Below the pieces are notes generated by a model. It had not been told where the DNA came from. It was given only the letters and a program-made list of their open reading frames with translations, and did not search any database. A program made the translations under genes and the position numbers. Positions 61,043 to 64,000 of a stretch of 64,000 nt of DNA are shown here, one piece after another; position 1 is the stretch's first letter; each line of letters starts with the position of its first letter. This DNA comes from Agrobacterium sp. a22-2 (lineage in GTDB: Bacteria; Pseudomonadota; Alphaproteobacteria; Rhizobiales; Rhizobiaceae): positions 62,001 through 126,000 of the forward strand of contig NZ_JAAXMM010000007.1 of the NCBI RefSeq assembly GCF_012276985.1. The letters run 5' to 3'.

Positions 61043-61821
61043 TACCATTCTCCCTTGAAATCTGCCGGGCGCTTGGCGGAAAAGGCAGCGACGCCTTCCT
61101 TCAGGTCCCCGGTCTTGGCAACCAGGATCGAGCCCAGAGCCTCGACCGCCGTGCCATTGTCTTCGCCGCTGGACACCGCCAGCATGAGTTTTGAAATTTC
61201 GATTGCCGCCGGGCCACGAAGGGAGATCCGGTCGGCATAGGCGCGCGCCGCCGCCATCGAGGATCCGGTCTCGACCACATGATCGACCAAACCCTGCAGA
61301 CGCGCCTCTTCGGCCGTGAACATCTCGCCTCCCAGCACCATGCGCCGCACGATCTGCGCGCCGAAGCGCTTGACAAGGCGCTGCGTGCCGGACCAGCCCG
61401 GCACCATGCCCAGCGAGGTTTCCGGCAGGCCGATCTTCACATGCGCCTCGGCAATACGGATATCGGCGCAGGCGGCCAGTTCCAGGCCCCCGCCCAGCGC
61501 ATGGCCGTTGACGGCGGCGATCACCGACATACGCAGGGATGCCAGCCGCTCGAAGACCCGATGGCCGAACCGCACCCATTGATGGCCGAACTCCGGCGCG
61601 TCCATGCCGCCCCAGGCCCTGATATCGCCGCCGGCGGAAAAGGCCTTGCCCTCGCCGGTCAGGATCATGACGCGTACGCCGACAGTGGTCTCGACGGTGT
61701 CGCAGGCCGCGGCCAGTTCCTTCAGCATGTCGATATCGAGCGCATTCAGCTTGTCCGGCCGGGCGATCGCGAGGGTGGCGACCGGGCCGTCGATCGAGAT
61801 GCGGATCCGGGGCTCAGCCAT
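61042..61821 (-). CDS. Enoyl-CoA hydratase/isomerase family protein
   Basis: The 259-residue crotonase-fold protein has the oxyanion-hole elements FSAGGDIRAWGG and NGHALGGGLELAACADIRIA, and LPETSLGMVPGWSGTQRL. Both Glu positions used by hydratases (in GLELA and LPETS) are present, so hydration of an enoyl-CoA is plausible. The substrate is unknown. It overlaps the CoA transferase gene by eight bases, so the two are translated together. Confidence 0.92.
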   Translation of the reverse strand: MAEPRIRISIDGPVATLAIARPDKLNALDIDMLKELAAACDTVETTVGVRVMILTGEGKAFSAGGDIRAWGGMDAPEFGHQWVRFGHRVFERLASLRMSVIAAVNGHALGGGLELAACADIRIAEAHVKIGLPETSLGMVPGWSGTQRLVKRFGAQIVRRMVLGGEMFTAEEARLQGLVDHVVETGSSMAAARAYADRISLRGPAAIEISKLMLAVSSGEDNGTAVEALGSILVAKTGDLKEGVAAFSAKRPADFKGEW

Positions 61822-63427
61822 TGGAAGCCCCTTTCAGCACGCGGCGCGGCCTCTCCGGCAGGATCAGACCGATCGGCGGCTCGGCAAACAGCGCGGCATC
61901 CATGGTTTTCAGGTCGGGCGACACGATCAGCGGAAACTCGGACTGGTCGAGGATATGGGCCTGCAGATCGACGCCCGGCGCGATTTCGGTGAGCACGATG
62001 CCGTCCGGCGTCAGCTTCATCACGCAGCGTTCGGTGACATAGGTGATATCCTGGCCCTGGGCGACGGCGCGCTTGCCGGAGAAGGTGACATGTTCGACTG
62101 ATTTGACCAGCTTCTTCAGCTTGCCCTCCTTGTCGATGACCAGCCGTCCACCTTCGACGGAAAGTTTCGCGCCGGCATTGAACATGCCGGAAAAGACGAT
62201 TTTCCTGGCGCGCGCAGTGATATCGACGAAACCACCAGCGCCGGCCGTCACATGCGGGCGGAAGGAGAGTTTGGAGACATTGACAGAGCCCTCGCGGTCG
62301 ATTTCCAGGAAGGACAGCAGCGAGGCATCGAAACCGCCGCCCTGAAAATAGGTGAACTGATAGGGCGACGGCATATAGGCATCGGCATTCGACGCGCAGC
62401 CGAAGGCAAAGTCGAGCAGCGGCACGCCGCCGACGGCGCCCTGTTCGATGACCCAGGTGACGGCGCCGTGCAGGCCCTCCTCCAGCAAGATCCGCGGCAC
62501 ATTGGCCGAAATGCCGAAGCCGAGATTGACGCAGCTTCCCGCCTCCAGCTCTTGCGCCACGCGCCGCGCAATGACCTTCTGGATGTTGAAGTCCGGCAGG
62601 GTGAAACTGTCGAGCGGCCGAAAAATCTCGCCGGAAATCGCCGGATCGTAAAGCGTCTGAGTGGTCTGCTTCTGATCCGGGTCGACGACGATGTAATCGA
62701 CCAGCATGCCAGGAACCCGCACGTCGTGGGGCTTCAGCGAGCCATCCTTGGTGATGCGCTTGACCTGCGCAATGACGATGCCGCCATTGTTGCGGGCGGC
62801 GAGCGCTTGGTCGAGGCCACCAAGATAAGCGCCTTCGTGCTCATAGGTGAGATTGCCGCGCTCGTCGGCGGTGGTGGCGCGGATGATCGCGACATCTGGC
62901 ACGATGGCGGGGAAGAACAGCCAGTCTTCGCCACGGAAGCGGATCTTTTCGACAACCCGCTCACGGCGCGCTGCCTCATTCATCGCGCAGCCCTCACGGT
63001 CCGGATCGACGAAGGTGTCGAGGCCGACCTTGGTGATGACGCCCGGACGCTTGGCCGCCGCTTCGCGATGCATGTCGAACAGGATGCCCGAGGGAATGTT
63101 GTAGGCCGGGATTTCCTCATTACCGATCATCTGCCAGATCAGCGGTGGCTCGGATGTCGAAGGGCCCGACGGATAGGAGCCGCCGAGGATCTTCTTGAGC
63201 AGGCCCTTGCGGGCAATATGGTCGATGCCCTTGATGCCGCTCATGTCGCCGGCGGCAATCGGGTGCAGCGTCGTCAGGTCGCACGGATGACCGGTCGCCT
63301 CGAAATGCTCGCCGAGCGATTTCAGCATCAGGTCCGGGCAGCCAAGGCCGCTCGACGAGGATACCGAGACGATCGCCCCGTCGGGGATCAGGCCTGCCGC
63401 TTCGGAAAAGGAGATGTGCTTGCTCAT
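61814..63427 (-). CDS. Fused-subunit acyl-CoA:acetate/3-ketoacid CoA-transferase
   Basis: The 537-residue protein is a single-chain family I CoA transferase (A and B domains joined, like YdiF and propionate CoA transferase). Landmarks are GAIVSVSSSSGLGCPDLMLKSL at the N-terminus, LTYEHEGAYLGGLDQALAARNNGG in the A domain and NLGFGISANVPRILLEEG in the B domain. The motif WVIEQGAVGGVPLLDFAFGCASN carries the catalytic Glu that forms the glutamyl-CoA intermediate. It activates an acid by transferring CoA from a donor acyl-CoA. ATG at 63427 is chosen; a GTG at 63436 is also open. Confidence 0.92.
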   Translation of the reverse strand: MSKHISFSEAAGLIPDGAIVSVSSSSGLGCPDLMLKSLGEHFEATGHPCDLTTLHPIAAGDMSGIKGIDHIARKGLLKKILGGSYPSGPSTSEPPLIWQMIGNEEIPAYNIPSGILFDMHREAAAKRPGVITKVGLDTFVDPDREGCAMNEAARRERVVEKIRFRGEDWLFFPAIVPDVAIIRATTADERGNLTYEHEGAYLGGLDQALAARNNGGIVIAQVKRITKDGSLKPHDVRVPGMLVDYIVVDPDQKQTTQTLYDPAISGEIFRPLDSFTLPDFNIQKVIARRVAQELEAGSCVNLGFGISANVPRILLEEGLHGAVTWVIEQGAVGGVPLLDFAFGCASNADAYMPSPYQFTYFQGGGFDASLLSFLEIDREGSVNVSKLSFRPHVTAGAGGFVDITARARKIVFSGMFNAGAKLSVEGGRLVIDKEGKLKKLVKSVEHVTFSGKRAVAQGQDITYVTERCVMKLTPDGIVLTEIAPGVDLQAHILDQSEFPLIVSPDLKTMDAALFAEPPIGLILPERPRRVLKGASNG

Positions 63428-63432
63428 GGGTA

Positions 63433-64000
<568 letters not shown>

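Overview
The window is a chromosomal segment of a member of the Rhizobiales (Hyphomicrobiales), most likely family Rhizobiaceae (Rhizobium/Agrobacterium-like). The evidence is the set of genes typical of that group (Irr-type Fur regulator beside fabA-fabB-fabI, cycM-type anchored cytochrome c, YlxR fused to an L7Ae domain, TIGR02300 protein beside tRNA-Ala), an alpha-r14-type small RNA with three anti-Shine-Dalgarno loops, alphaproteobacterial promoters (CTTG-N17-CTATAT style) and roughly 60% G+C with strong GC3 bias. The species cannot be named from the sequence alone.

Left part (1-14.6 kb): a truncated adenosine kinase, an orphan structured RNA candidate ending in an intrinsic terminator, an AEC-family carrier, a long acidic disordered protein of unknown role, a NAMPT-type phosphoribosyltransferase, a short acidic hypothetical, an RNase D-like exonuclease, a phosphonate-monoester-hydrolase-like sulfatase, an alpha-r14 sRNA, an OmpR/EnvZ-type two-component pair, a sterol-desaturase-like membrane oxygenase, a GNAT enzyme and a phosphomannomutase.

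Centre (14.6-49.6 kb): mostly core information processing and envelope genes. cmk-rpsA; TIGR02300 and tRNA-Ala(GGC); irr diverging from the fatty acid operon fabA-fabB-fabI; a LuxR-type HTH and an AraC regulator; rsmC-like methyltransferase; the transcription/translation block rimP-nusA-ylxR-infB-rbfA-truB-rpsO-pnp, all on the minus strand; an MFS exporter, an acyltransferase, a lytic transglycosylase; recR and, separated from it by a MOSC/TetR/hydrolase insertion, ybaB-dnaX with the SRP RNA gene; HIT, NudC, PheA, KdsB and cytochrome c. Several leaders carry structures that look regulatory: an attenuator-like terminator between a good promoter and rimP, two perfect hairpins before rpsA, and a terminator between infB and rbfA.

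Right part (49.7-64 kb): accessory catabolism. A compact seven-gene minus-strand operon (solute-binding protein, two permeases, MalK-type ATPase, GMC oxidoreductase, SDR, second GMC oxidoreductase) diverges from a LacI-type regulator, and a palindromic operator sits on its promoter. This looks like uptake of a sugar-like substrate followed by its oxidation by two flavoproteins and an NAD(P) enzyme. Next to it is a second operon, open at the window edge: Gfo/Idh oxidoreductase, CoA transferase, enoyl-CoA hydratase and aldehyde dehydrogenase, which together imply a CoA-thioester route for an unidentified compound.

No CRISPR array, phage, transposase or recognised defence system is visible. The most distinctive items are the noncoding and leader structures, the palindromic intergenic repeat beside the RNase D gene, and the GMC-SDR-GMC transport operon.
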